Assembly: GCA_029532415.1 (NCBI GenBank)
Contig: JAQOTA010000056.1
Coordinates: 1 to 64,000, forward strand
Direction: 5' to 3'
Origin: Marasmius tenuissimus
Taxonomy: Eukaryota > Basidiomycota > Agaricomycetes > Agaricales > Marasmiaceae
DNA: 64,000 nucleotides
This document shows positions 1 through 11,605 of this stretch, piece by piece. A program made the position numbers and the translations under genes. The notes below the pieces were generated by a model. That model saw only the letters and a list, made by a program, of their open reading frames with translations. It was not told the DNA's origin and made no database searches. Numbering within the stretch: position 1 is the first letter of the stretch; every line of letters begins with the position of its first letter.

Positions 1-2523
1 CCTGATGAAGAAGGTGGATAGCTGCTCGTTGGCGGGGAGGAGGGACGTGTTTGGGAAGCCGTTGGTACTGCAGAAGCATCAGGTTCATCGATCTGGATGT
101 CGACCATGGTGACTTCCGGCACTACTTTGGGCTCCACGCCAACGTCAGTAGAGGACGGATGTGGAGAGATGTTCTCCTTGAAGGATGCCTCGTCCGGTGC
201 GTCCATGCGAGTGTCGGCGTCATCCGCCGCTGCCGCTGTAGTCGCTGCCTCAGCAGGCCCAGTCGGATCCACAACCATGGGAGTATTGTCTGTCGGTACT
301 TGAGACGAGACATTGGCAGTTTCTGAGGGATCATCGACCGTATTCCCGGTTTGATCTTCAGGCAAACCATTCGTCTCTTTCAGCTGCCCTGAACTAGTTC
401 CCAGGGACCACGCTTGTACTAGTTTTCCGAAACATGCTACGTCCTTGGGATTCATCCTGCCTCTGAGACCCACCGAGTCCTCCGTGTTCAGTGTACTTCT
501 CGATTTTCCGCCCTTTATGAAAGCCTCATGCCTCTCGCGAGTAGGTGGGTACGTGTCGTTGATTATGGCTTGAAGTACGGGTATGGTGTGGGCGAATTGA
601 ATCGGAAGGGGGTGAGAGTAGAAGTCGGTTGCATCGGAAGTGGGGGGTAGTTGTTGTGAGATATATTCGAACTCCCCTTCGAAGTCGTAGTCCGAGTACG
701 AATCTTCCTCGTCGGAGTCGTCATTGGGGTTATCAACGAATTCACTCTCAAACACTCCCATCTACAATAAAAATAGAGCAGAACTCTGTGATTACTCAGA
801 GAATGATCCATAAGAGGAACACGCACCTTGCACCTTCCAAACTCTTCTTGATTAACGCTGTAGAACCAACTCCTTGGCACCTCCATCTCCTTATTGTCCA
901 AGAACACGACCCGGTACATCCCCTCGACAGCCCCACGATTCTTCCCTTTCCCCTTCTTCCTTCTAGCAGGCGGTGGAACATAACCGAGAACCTGTGCAGG
1001 CCAATACTCGGTCATCGCACTCTTCTTCGCACGACAAAGCACTGTTTCTCCTGGGATATCAAGGAAGATATCCGCTCCAGGGTCCTCTACCTCCTCCCAC
1101 TCCGACTCATCGTCACCACTTTCTACATATTCTGGCTCCGTCAACTCATCTCCCGAGATAGATTCTTTCAGTGCTGTTGAGCGTCGTTTGCCTTTTCCTT
1201 TCCCTTTGGCGGCACTCGTAGAGGAAGGTCCGTTGGCTGCTGAGAAGCTTGCCGCACGACTGAGTGCGATGCTGAGTGGCGGGAGACCATCGAAATCCTT
1301 CTCCTGATGATCATCGAGTGCTTGAGCTAGAGCACGTCCGTAGAGCTCTTCGAGATCCGTCAACGAAGGGCTCTTGTCGACCTTACGCTTCTTCTTCGGT
1401 GATTTGAGAACGGAGGTAGTGGAGAGAAGTGAAGGAGAGGAAAAGGTCAGCGTTTCAAAACGGACGTGCCCGCTGGTTGTAAGCGGGCGGATGTTGGATG
1501 AGCTGGCATTTACGGCGCGAAGATGTAATTTCTTGGTTTTGGGGAGGAGATACGGTGTGATGACCAGCTCGTCTTCAGGAGTGGTCTGTAAACCAAAGTG
1601 ACACATTAGATTTGCTTTCCGGAAACTTAATTCAAAGGAGTCGAACGAACCTTGTGTGTCGCTTTAGCAGGCCACCAGCACCACTGTTTCCCGTCATCCT
1701 CATCTTCCTCTTCTCCGTCAGCCCCGTACACGCGCACGCGAGCACTCGGAGCACCCGCATTGAGTAGAACTACGACGTGGGTACCGAGTGTATTGAGGGA
1801 CCACGATGCTGTATCTCCGTTGGTTGCTTTGGAGGTAGAAGGAGCCCATGAAGCCGATTTCGAAAGAGGCTTCCTGGCGGGCTTTTTCAAGATGGATTTA
1901 GGTTTTGATTGTGGTAGCTTACTGGCAGGCTTCCTCGGTGAGCTAGGCGGAGATCCCGTTGATATAGATATGATAGAGATCTTGCTGGAAGGTGGATGCT
2001 GTCGAGTTCGTTTCGGTGGTGAAGACGGCGGTGTGGTTAGGTCTGATAACTCAGACCCGAAGCCATCATCATCCTCATCGGAGGTTTTTGGCATTTCTGC
2101 TTCTGCCCGCGAGCGCTTCAAGTTGGATCTTCTCTTTGGCGTTGTCGCTATTGACGCTGAGATGGAAGCTGGCGGTGAGCCGGGGACCTTTGCAGCCTTC
2201 CTCGAGCCTTTTCCGGTGCCATTCTTCCTAGGCGACGTCTGTGCCGAGGTCGGACCTGATTCTCCAGTGTCGTTGGTGAGTCCCAAGCGCGTCGAGAGAT
2301 TGCCTCTACGCGAGTCCGGAGCCCTGCTTGGACTTGAATTCCCAGTACCTCCGCCTCCGACCCTCTTCTTGCCTCCATATTTAACGCTCGCTGACCCTTT
2401 TTTGCTCGGAGATTCGCCAAATATGTCGCCTGGCTCTGCCGGCTGTGTAGGAGCAAGCCGTGATCCTCCGTTCCGAGCAGTTGAGCGTCGAGGGGTGGTG
2501 GGACCCTGAACGATATCGGACAT
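1..2523 (-). CDS. PWWP-like nuclear protein (3' end beyond window)
   Basis: Model: complement(join(<1..761, 827..1585, 1651..2523)); both introns are about 65 bp, GT-AG, phase 0. The first 280 residues are Ser/Pro/Lys-rich and probably disordered. A PKKKRKV stretch at about residues 354-360 is a classical nuclear localisation signal. Around residues 470-540 there is a PWWP/Tudor-like segment: VLCRAKK, then YWPAQVLGY, a basic loop (KKGKGKN), then YRVVFLDNKEMEVPRSWF. A second short aromatic motif, WCWWPAKA, lies at the exon 1/2 boundary. PWWP domains bind methylated histone tails and DNA, so a chromatin reader role is inferred from the motif alone. The acidic C-terminus stays open to base 1, so the stop codon is not in the window. 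It is divergently arranged with the snRNP gene, with 304 bp between start codons. Confidence 0.7.
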
Positions 2524-2827
2524 GGTGGAGTCTGGTCAACGAAACCCTGAATAGTTAGATTAGATATTCCAGATAGATTCTGCGGTCCTGGTTCTGGTGC
2601 AAGAAGTCCAGCCCGGAGTTGTCAAGAAGGGAAGAAGGAAGGAGGCAAGCCTAAGCCTTGCTGAGTACCACGTTGAAACGCGATGATAATTCATTTCTGG
2701 CACGTGTCGCGTCTGGGCGCCTAACGTGACACTGAGAGCTTGTTAGCGCCCGTACACTGAGAGGAATGGTGCTTAGTCATCCACTCACGTCCCCTCGCTT
2801 CACCTCCTTCCCCAGCAACTTGTTCAA
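2524..2827. promoter_or_regulatory. divergent promoter between PWWP-like and snRNP genes
   Basis: 304 bp between two start codons facing away from each other. It must hold both promoters. I see no clear TATA box; this suits housekeeping genes. Confidence 0.5.
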
Positions 2828-3975
2828 ATGGCTGAAATGGCAGCTCCTCCGATGCCCATAGAGGGCCTGGCTGCTCCGATACCCACAACACCAGCCGTAC
2901 CAGTACCTCAAGTTACAGCAGAATCGTCAACTCCCACGCAACCAGAGCAGAAATCCGAAACGTTGTATATTCAAAACTTGAACGAGAAAATCAAGATCGA
3001 TGGTACGTCGCTTTCTCAATCTATTGGATTTATTGGATTTATCTCATCGAGCATCTATATGAAAATAGTTCTTAAAGCCTCTCTGCGCGGTCTATTCAAA
3101 TCATACGGCGAAGTACTCGATGTTGTTGCACACAAAAACTTGCGGATGAGGGGGCAAGCATTTGTTTCATTCGCTGACCCAGAGGTTGCGAAGAAGGCTA
3201 TGATGGAAGTCAGAGGGTTCCCTCTGTACTCGAAACCTATGGTGCGCCGGAAAATGGGCTATGATCATTGTACGCGGCTAACCAAATCTCCCCGCATAGC
3301 AAATATCATTCGCCAGAACACGATCAGACGCTGTCGTGAAAAGACTGGATAACGATCATTTTGAGGAGCACAAAACTCAGAGACAAGAACACAAAAGTAA
3401 AGCCTTAGGCTTTTTTCGAGATGGAATTATGACTGACGGACTTTCAGAGGCAACACGGTATACCAATCCGTTGAAGCAGAAGTTCAAGGCGAAGCGGCTA
3501 GCGTCCGAGAGTCAGTCTCCTTTATCCTCTCACTACTTTATGCGCTGACCTGCTTCCACAGTCGATGGAGGTGCTGTAGCTCCTGCACCAAAGCGACCCA
3601 ACGTCCAAATGCCGGACGAATACCTCCCTCCCAACAAGATCCTATTCTTGCAGAACCTCCCGGAGACCGTCACGAAAGAACAGCTCACAGGGCTTTTCTC
3701 ACAGTACGCCACGGACCCTTCTATTCTACATTTTCATCACTGACGTTCCGCTACAGGTACCCCAATCTCCACGAAGTCCGTCTCATTCCCACGAAAAAGG
3801 ACATTGCCTTCGTCGAATATCTCGACGAGGCCAGCTCGACGGTCGCAAAGGATGCATTACACAACTACAAGTTGGACGGAGAGAACAAGATTAAGGTGCG
3901 TAATATGAGGCATGAGACTGTTGTCGCTCACGCTCACTGACCCTCCCTCTTCAGATCACTTTCGCAAGAAAGTAA
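2828..3975 (+). CDS. U1A/U2B''-type snRNP protein (two RRMs)
   Basis: Model: join(2828..3002, 3069..3241, 3300..3396, 3448..3510, 3562..3703, 3757..3895, 3955..3975), 269 aa, all junctions phase-consistent. RRM1 has the RNP2 motif LYIQNL and the RNP1 motif RGQAFVSF, with the family signature FPLYSKPM followed by QISFARTRSD. A basic linker (KQKFKAKR) leads to RRM2 (ILFLQNLP, DIAFVEY), and the protein ends KITFARK as this family does. Animals have separate U1A and U2B'' proteins that bind U1 and U2 snRNA; many fungi have fewer, and I cannot tell which role this one has. Predicted to act in the spliceosome in the nucleus. Confidence 0.93.
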
Positions 3976-4744
3976 TCATTGTCAAGATCCTTCGACATTT
4001 GTTATCCCCGGAACCAGTGTACACTTTTTGTATATTGTGTAGGTACTTCACATTGCTGTTTTCCTCGTAATCTCAATCTTTTCCTCCAGTCTTCTGTCAA
4101 TGTTTCGATGCGAATAGCCTTATTCTGAATCTTTGTGAGATTTGCTCCTCGAGCGGCTGCCAGCCAACCAGGAAATGCACATGCGCATCCTTACGAAGTG
4201 AACGAGCCCCAGGTCAGCGCTGTAGATGTGCTTGCTTTCGGTTTCTTACTCGTGTTTCGTGAATACCGTTTTGTATTTTTACGAGCTTGTAATATTGACT
4301 CCGCTGTTATGCCGCTCATTCAAGGAAGTTTTGTCTCGGTACTTACCGGACGGTTTTCGGAAGCTCGAACCGAGACCTTCCCTAGAGGTTTCAGAGTCAT
4401 ACATGAACCTCGTTTATAATGATGGGAAAGCCGTACGGGAAATCTCAAACATTCACTTCCACCAAGCCCCTCGCTACTTTACAAAGGTAAGCACATTTTT
4501 GAGCAATCCATAGGATGATACTGAAAGACCCGATATGTTTCTTCACTCTCTTTCACCTCCCGGTGCCTTCCGTGCACGATAGCCTGTATAGGTCCGTAAT
4601 GCGGCTTTGAAATGTAAATACACGACATAACAGTGTATCGTTGACCGGCACCCGAGGTCCACGGTTTTTGCTTGCGACGAGTTCACCTTCTTTCCTTCTC
4701 CCCAAATCGGCTGCTCTCCTTGATTGCGTTCGTCGGGCTCGTTC
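3976..4744. other. intergenic, no gene seen
   Basis: About 770 bp between the snRNP stop and the CNNM-type start. It holds the 3' UTR and promoter; short ORFs here show no recognisable domain. Confidence 0.5.
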
Positions 4745-7257
4745 ATGAAGTTCGCTTCGCCTTACAGCCTTTTAGCCATTACGAAGCTAGTTGCTGCGCA
4801 TCCATTGATCATTCAGACGGGGGTGGAACCAGTATCGGCGTTCCAACATCTCAAAGGCTCTGCTCTCGCCAAATTGATAGCGCTACTATTATCATCGGAG
4901 GAAGATGGCACGATCCCCGTCCCCATATACGATACTCTTCAGTTCTGGTGCAATGTCTCGATCAGCATAGTATTGGTGCTATCAGCAGGAGTTTTCGCAG
5001 GGTAAGATTGACGAGCTCACCCCTGCAGGGCACTCATCCCCTATCCTCACACATACGCACAGGTTAACGCTAGCTCTCATGGGTTTAGATACCCTCCATC
5101 TTCGAGTTTTAGCTGTCTCGTCTGATTCGGCTCAGGAGCGACGCAATGCTCAGAAGGGTTCGAATTATTTACACGTCTTTACTCCGGTTGCCTTTCGTCT
5201 TAAGGAAAATTTCGCAGTTATCAGTCTTCTGCGGAAGGGTCGACATTGGGTGCTCGTGGTATGTCAAAGATATTTTCCCTCGAAGCGCGTGCCTCGGAAG
5301 CTCATCATAGATTGTTCTAATCAGGTGCTCCTTCTGAGTAACGTCGTAGGTTCCCATATCCATAATTAACGCGCAGTTCCGCGCTAAAACAGTTCAGGTA
5401 ATGAATGAAACGCTGCCTGTGTTCCTAGACAATACGGTGAGATTTTCCGGACTCTCTGTAAACCTTCTTTTGACCCCTGAAACCTGATGATGTAGATTGG
5501 TGGCGGTTTGCCGGCGGTCGCGATTTCCACCGTAGCTATTGGTGCGTGGGTTTTGCTAGTTAGCCAAAAATACTTTTAGATGTGGAATTCTGACGTTCTT
5601 CTATTCTACAAGTCATCTTTGGGTGAGCGTTCTGTCCGACTTGGTTGATGGTTTAGGCATTTATCGGAAGGATTTTTTTGGGCCCCGGATCGTCATCTCA
5701 GAGAGTACGGTGTAAACTTCAATCTTTCCTTCCGTAGCCATCTTACGGGTCTCTTCTAGAATCATTCCTCAGGCGATTGGGATACGCTACGGTCTTGCGA
5801 TAGGAGCTGCGTGTGCCCCATTTGTATCGTCCTTGATGTGGCTGATGTGTAAGTTCCAGTCGGCTATCGCCGTTTCTCGGTCTACCCCTAACCTTTCGCT
5901 TGGCGGCTGCTAGACCCAATCGCATACCCGACCGCCAGACTGCTGGACAAACTCGTCGGGATACACGAGTCACACACATACAAAAAAACGGAGTTGAAAT
6001 CACTATTGGCGCTCCATCGCACAGGACAAGAGCCTTTACAGGAGGATGAGATCACTATCTTGACAGGCGTTTTAGAACTCAGCTCTAAGAAGGTGGAGCG
6101 AATTATGACCCCGTTGAAGGTGAGGCTGGCACGACTTTGAGGTTTCGTGCGGGTTGACATCGATTTTGTCGCATGGTTCAACAGGACGTGGTCACATTAT
6201 CTTCTGACGCTGTTTTGGACAAAGGAAAGCTCAATGAACTGTGAGTGTGCACTATAGTACGGAGCTTGTTGTGATCGATCACTCACTCGAATGCAGTCTC
6301 GCTACGGGTTATTCGCGATTTCCAGTACACGCGCCTGGAGAGCCACTGACATTTGTGGGGTTACTATTGGTGAAGAAAGTACAATTTTCATCTATGTCTA
6401 TGAAAACGTCGTGTTGACCTACTCCCGCACAAAGCTTCTATCGTGTGACATGTCCAAAGGCCTTCCGATCTCTAGCTACGCATTGTCAATGCTCCCAGAA
6501 GCAGGCCCCGATATCGATTGCTTCCAGGCGCTGAACTATTTGTATGTGCAAGCCCGTGTGATACTCTCTGCGACGCGTTTCTGACATGCCTTCGTGAATC
6601 AGCCGGACTGGCCGTTCCCATCTTCTGCTCATAAGTAAAACACCAGGCGAATCTGGTGGCGCCCTTGGGGTTGTCACATTAGAAGGTATATTGTTGCCCT
6701 TTTGAAGCGAACTGATTTCTATACTGATTGACACTGGCCAGATGTGATTGAGGTATGGCTGCTTTTATCAAGTGACCACCAGCTTCGCGGCTGACCCAAC
6801 GTTTGGCTCTAGGAAATGATTATGGAGGAGATAGTTGATGAAACGGATTGCTACGAAGATAACGTGAGTAAGCGAAAAGTAACGAGACAACCGACGACTT
6901 CTTCGGGGATGAGTGGGTGAGTTGACATCCTTTTCACTCTGAAGTTTCGCTTGGCAGTAGACACTGAAAGTTTTCCGTTGCTGTAGCATTGTAGAAAATC
7001 TAGAGATACACGACACCGGCTCTTCTCTGGCCGCAGAGTCGGACGCGACGTTGGTTGGAAAACAGTCAGGACGTACCAACAGCCAATTCAAGTCGGAAGG
7101 GGAAGACGAAGCCGGGGATGGCAACTTGTTGTTAGACTTTGAGAGCGACAGTGACCGCGAGTTAGCGGATGATAGGGTTGAGCTTTGGCGGAAAGGGAGT
7201 CCTAGCGAACAAAGTCGGCCAACACTTCCTCATCGCAATCATTCTGCGGCAGTATAG
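4745..7257 (+). CDS. CNNM/MAM3-type membrane protein (CNNM + CBS domains)
   Basis: Sixteen-exon model, 505 aa: join(4745..5001, 5063..5157, 5218..5258, 5325..5345, 5398..5436, 5496..5541, 5613..5622, 5760..5848, 5914..6119, 6185..6240, 6297..6378, 6435..6541, 6603..6685, 6742..6752, 6813..6916, 6987..7257). The first ~200 residues are a DUF21/CNNM transmembrane domain (AGLTLALMGLD, then GGGLPAVAIST, then IIPQAIGIRYGLAIGA). A CBS pair follows (ILTGVLELSSKKVERIMTPL, then YSRFPVHAPGEP, then GALGVVTLEDVIEEM). The tail is acidic and polar. Yeast Mam3 and animal CNNM proteins act in divalent-metal (Mg, Mn) homeostasis at vacuolar or plasma membranes; the same role is inferred here. Exons of 10 and 11 nt make automatic models likely to fail. 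The usual Glu before IIPQ is absent in my splice choice, so the exon 7/8 junction needs transcript support. Confidence 0.88.
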
Positions 7258-7834
7258 ACATATGCGCCTGGTAACATCTAGAAATCAGAAGTAAATGCAC
7301 CGATCTTCGGTTTGTTCAAGTATATTCTCAGCGGAGGCCATCGCTAGGTGCCATTCTGATTCAACCATCGCATCACGCACATTTGAGCTCGAAATTGGTG
7401 GCCGTGAGATGCAATGGGAGCGCTCGCCCTTCTCGAAGTGACGACAATTTGAATTGGGGCAGTGAGAGGCGTGGGGAAAACATACCCCATTGGGGCTGTC
7501 GGGCCGCTGCATTAACCGGCAGCGCCCAGTGCCGCCCACACTGCACAGCCTCCATTTGGGCTTTGACCAGATCCGTTTGCCTGACAAACCCGACCATACC
7601 CTTCAAGTTTCCTATTCCTCCAACTTCCACGACTTGCACGAATCGAATGAACAATTTTGCGCAAAGTCTCAACTGCTTTGTGATTATTGAAATCACATTC
7701 ACACTTACTTGAACGATTTATCACACGCTACGGCAACATATAACCATTTTCCTACCGTTTCTTCAACCATGGGACCACCCTTAATTCACTGATGACTTAA
7801 TCCCTTCCCGGTAATGGAGAAGGACAGGCCCGAT

Positions 7835-7840
7835 TATAAA
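7835..7840 (+). promoter_or_regulatory. TATA box of the AtuA-like gene
   Basis: TATAAA lies 39 bp upstream of the ATG at 7879, in the 620-bp space after the CNNM-type gene. No other feature is seen in that space. Confidence 0.45.
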
Positions 7841-7878
7841 CCCCCAAGCCCCTCTTCAACTTATCTCTCTGTCGAACC

Positions 7879-10175
7879 ATGTCCACAAACGGTGTGAACG
7901 GTACTCAAGCAGCAGTCAATGGGGCCAACGGACGCCATGAAGGAGGCACCCGACGACCCATTCGTATTGGGAATTCGTATGTATTATGATGCTCGTAGTC
8001 AGATTTACTTCGCTGAACACTATATTCGATCCAGGTCTGGCTATACCGGAGATGGTCTTTCCCAGATGTATCGTCTCGTAACGGATGGTCCCATCGATGC
8101 TATCTTCGCAGATTACCTTGCAGAGATGAACCTACCTTGGAGGGCATTAGAGGTAAGCGTTCGTGTCCTTCAATCCTAAGCTTAGTACCGACTTGCGTCC
8201 TCCAAGATGATGGAACACCCAGAGCTTGGGTACGAGAAACCCGCCCTAATCCAGCTCGGATGGATGACGGCAGCTGAGGAGATAGCAAGGAAGGGTATCA
8301 AGGTGAGTAAAACAAGGCAAATACCCGGAGAAACGTTGGGTCATTGTTTTGGCCAGGTTGTACACGATGGTGGCGCGTTGAATCCGTATGGGTTGTACAA
8401 GGCTACAAAAGAACTCCTCGCTTCGAAAGGACTGAACGACGTTAAAGTAGCGTGGGTGGAAGGCGACAACGTGAAGGAGTTCGTACAGAGCAACTTGGAC
8501 TCGGACTCAGAAACACTCCCTCACCTTGACATCGAAGGGTCGAATGTGAAGGCCTCCGTGAAGAACATCTTGACGGCCAATGCTTACAGTGCGTCATTCT
8601 TTACCTTGTGTCCATCAAGAGTGATCTACTCAACAGGGAACTTGCCGTAGTTGGCATGCGAGGGATTGTGAGCGCTTTGAATGAAGGAGCACAGATCGTC
8701 ATATGTGGCCGATGCTGCGACGCGTCTCCTTTGATGGGACTGGCGGCTTGGTCAGTCCTTCTATTCAATATAACCCACTCTGTTACACCTCAATATTCAT
8801 ACAACTTCTTCGTACTACAGGTGGCACGGATGGGCAGAAACGGACTACGACCAACTCGCAGGTGCTCTTGTCGCAGGGCACATTACCGAATGCGGACCTT
8901 ACGCTACAGGAGGCAATTTCTGCGGCTTCAAAGCTGTGCCTGGCCTAGAAAAGACGCCTGGGTTCCCAATTGCCGAAGTTGCAGCGGACGGTACAGCGGT
9001 TATCACCAAGCACGAGGGAACACACGGTGCTGTTACAGTTGACACCGTCACCGCGCAACTCGTCTACGAGATTCAGGGTCCAAAGTATTTAAACCCTGAC
9101 GTTGTTGCCCTCCTGGAGGAAATCCGAATTGACCAGGTTGGCAAAGATCGTGTCAGAGTCCATGGTTTGAAAGGCACGCCCCCGCCACCTACGACTAAGC
9201 TGGCCGTCTGCTCGTTGGCGGGGTATCAATCCGAGAATGACTTCTACGCCGTTGGCCTGGATATCAAGGAGAAGGTAGCACTACAGAGAGCACAAATCCT
9301 CGGTCAAATCGACCGATCGAAATACACCAAGATCTCTATTGAACCTCACGGTGCCTGTGCGGACGATCCCGAGACTCAGAACGAGGCGACGGTGTCTATT
9401 CGGCATTTTATCCAGGCACCGACGAAAGAGGCTATAATCGAGTTTTGGACAACTGTATCTTCAATTTTAATGGGAGGTTATGCTGGGTTGCACATGTACG
9501 TTTGTCGGTTTCTTCGTTGTGGTGAAAAAGCAGACTCTAAATTTGGTTCATCGACAAAGAAACATGGATGCTCGAACGATGGCGCCCAAACCCTACGTGG
9601 AGTATTTCCCCGCTCGTATTCCCCAGGACAAGATACATGTGAGAGTGCACCTTGGGGATAAAGTCATACCGATCACTTCGGTCTCCATTTCGGAGCCGTT
9701 CACTGGTCAGGGATCTTATCCTCCGAAAGTTGTTTCCGACCTCGACGCGTACCTCCCTTTGAGACGAGCGCCTCTAGGTACGCGATTGTTTCTCTTCCTA
9801 TGTCCTTCTTTCACTGAGCTCCGTTCAGGCAAGGTCGTCTGTGCGCGGTCCGGAGACAAGGGAGGTAATGCGAATGTAGGTCTCTGGGTTCGGAATGATG
9901 ATGAATGGCCATGGCTTCAGTCGTTCTTGACTGTTGAGAGATTCAAGAACCTCCTCGGGAAAGAATACAAACCCGAATACCGCATCGAACGCTTCGAAAT
10001 GCCCCATATTCGGGTAGTCCATTTCGTAACGTACGGGATCCTCGAAGGCGGGGTAGCCTCCAGCTCGGTGATCGACCAGCTCGCCAAGAGCCACGGAGAG
10101 TTTCTCAGGGCAAGGCAGGTCGACATACCTGCGAGATTCCTTGAGCGGCCGGCAGTGGGAGATTATCTGCATTAG
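7879..10175 (+). CDS. AtuA-like acyclic terpene utilisation family protein (DUF1446)
   Basis: Model: join(7879..7976, 8035..8152, 8207..8302, 8357..8588, 8651..8750, 8821..9499, 9534..9777, 9829..10175), 637 aa. Diagnostic parts of the family are seen: IGNSSGYTGDG near the N-terminus, VHDGGALNPYGL, VICGRCCDASPL, HITECGPYATGGNFCGF, and the C-terminal module KVVCARSGDKGGNANVGLW. The family is named for Pseudomonas AtuA in citronellol/geraniol degradation, but its biochemical activity is poorly known and fungal copies are usually single genes. The intron at 9500-9533 is only 34 bp, so that junction is the weakest part of the model. A cytosolic or mitochondrial metabolic role is inferred. Confidence 0.88.
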
Positions 10176-10869
10176 AAGATTGAATGTGGATTTAGGTTTT
10201 TGAAGTAGCATTTCCATGTACATTATGTGGTCAATCCTCCAACATATCGTGATTGGATTTTCTGACTTGCCATTCCACGCCGGGACGAAAGAGTGGTAAC
10301 ACTGCTTCGTAGTACGTACTTCAATTGCTGGGCTTCAATGCTCGTGGGGTATTGATCATTTCCAGACTACCCATGCCTTGCAAATCAATCATTTGGCAAG
10401 TCTAAACGCGAGCCAAGCCTCGAAGATCACTTGAGTGCATAATCTCACGTTCGTTGATCTCAGAATTTGTGGCGCTGCTTTTCCAAAGTTTCGGGAGAGG
10501 TGACGAACCCGTGGAACTGGGTATACATATCGTTCACACTCCGTGATGCGTGGTTGTCGAGGACGCTCACAGTACCTGTTAATCCCCGAGAATCCTTGCT
10601 TTCACAATAGGAAAACGTGGATTGGTTGTCTGGCGGGCAAAGTCTCGGTTATCAAACGACTATTAGTATGGACGGAGATGATGAGCGATGGCGTGTAGAA
10701 TGGAATGTGGGCGTGTACGTGTGTAGTCAGTGGGGTAAAGAATCAGTCCGACCGAGATTCGAGGAGACAAGAAATATCTAGTATTCACGAATGCCTAGGC
10801 TCGTGGTATATCTTCCTGCATAATTACATTCGTTGCACGCCATTGCAGAGCTACAGAGCCTAGTTTGAC
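10176..10869. other. convergent intergenic region
   Basis: About 700 bp between the stop codons of the AtuA-like gene and the cyclophilin, which face each other. It holds both 3' ends; nothing else recognised. Confidence 0.5.
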
Positions 10870-11605
10870 TCAAACAATGCGAGATTTATGTATCTTGACA
10901 TCTTCTCGGGGCCTTGCATCGTCTTTTTCAATACGGAATAGGCACTGAAGTCAGCATGCTGAGCTCACCTATCTTGTGCATCAACAGCAACAGCCCCCAA
11001 TCTCTGCACGACTCGCATTCCAGAGCTGACACGCCCGAATATGGTATGTTTGTTGTCCAAATAGGGCGTAGGAGCAAGCGTTATGAAGAACTGGGAGCCT
11101 ATCAGGATACGAGGTGAGAATCAGGCTGAGCTTTCTTCATTTCAAGGGGACGTCGAACCGTTGGTATTTGGCCCGGAGTTCGCCATTGCAAGAATCCCTG
11201 CTCCTGTAAACCTGAGCTCTGGATGTATTTCATCTTCGCTGACGATAATGTATTAGAAATTGGTGCCGAGAAAGGGATGGAAAAGGCGCACAATTTCTGC
11301 CCGTATATGCTTGTTCCTCCTCTCCCAGTTCCTGTCGGATCGCCAGCTTGTATCATGAAGTCCTTCCCGTGGCAGCATGAGCATCAAATATTGCATTTGG
11401 AGGGCGAACGAACCGCGATGATGCGGTGGAAGACTACACCGTTGTAGTAACCACGTTTTGAGAGCTCTGCAAAATTTTTACAAGTCTTGAGTCTGTCAGA
11501 ACAGTTCCGATGGGTTAAAAACACAAATACCTTGGGTGCATGATCCCAATAGAGCTCGAACTGGATATCTCCCAAGCTAGTCTCGAATACAACGGACTGT
11601 GCCAT
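10870..11605 (-). CDS. PPIL1-type cyclophilin (peptidyl-prolyl isomerase)
   Basis: Model: complement(join(10870..10912, 10969..11098, 11159..11238, 11292..11362, 11414..11485, 11531..11605)), 156 aa, the normal length for this single-domain group. Seen: start [28 protein letters not shown], the catalytic-loop FHRII (Arg46), [36 protein letters not shown] and the end [11 protein letters not shown]. Cyclophilins isomerise prolyl bonds; PPIL1 orthologues sit in the activated spliceosome with SKIP/Prp45. The residue matching the cyclosporin-contacting Trp is Tyr here (APTPYLDNK), which may lower cyclosporin affinity. All splice phases agree. Confidence 0.92.

Noticed and set aside
1652..2509. Long plus-strand frame of 285 codons
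   Set aside because: It is antisense to the first exon of the PWWP-like gene, which has good splice sites and domain motifs on the other strand.
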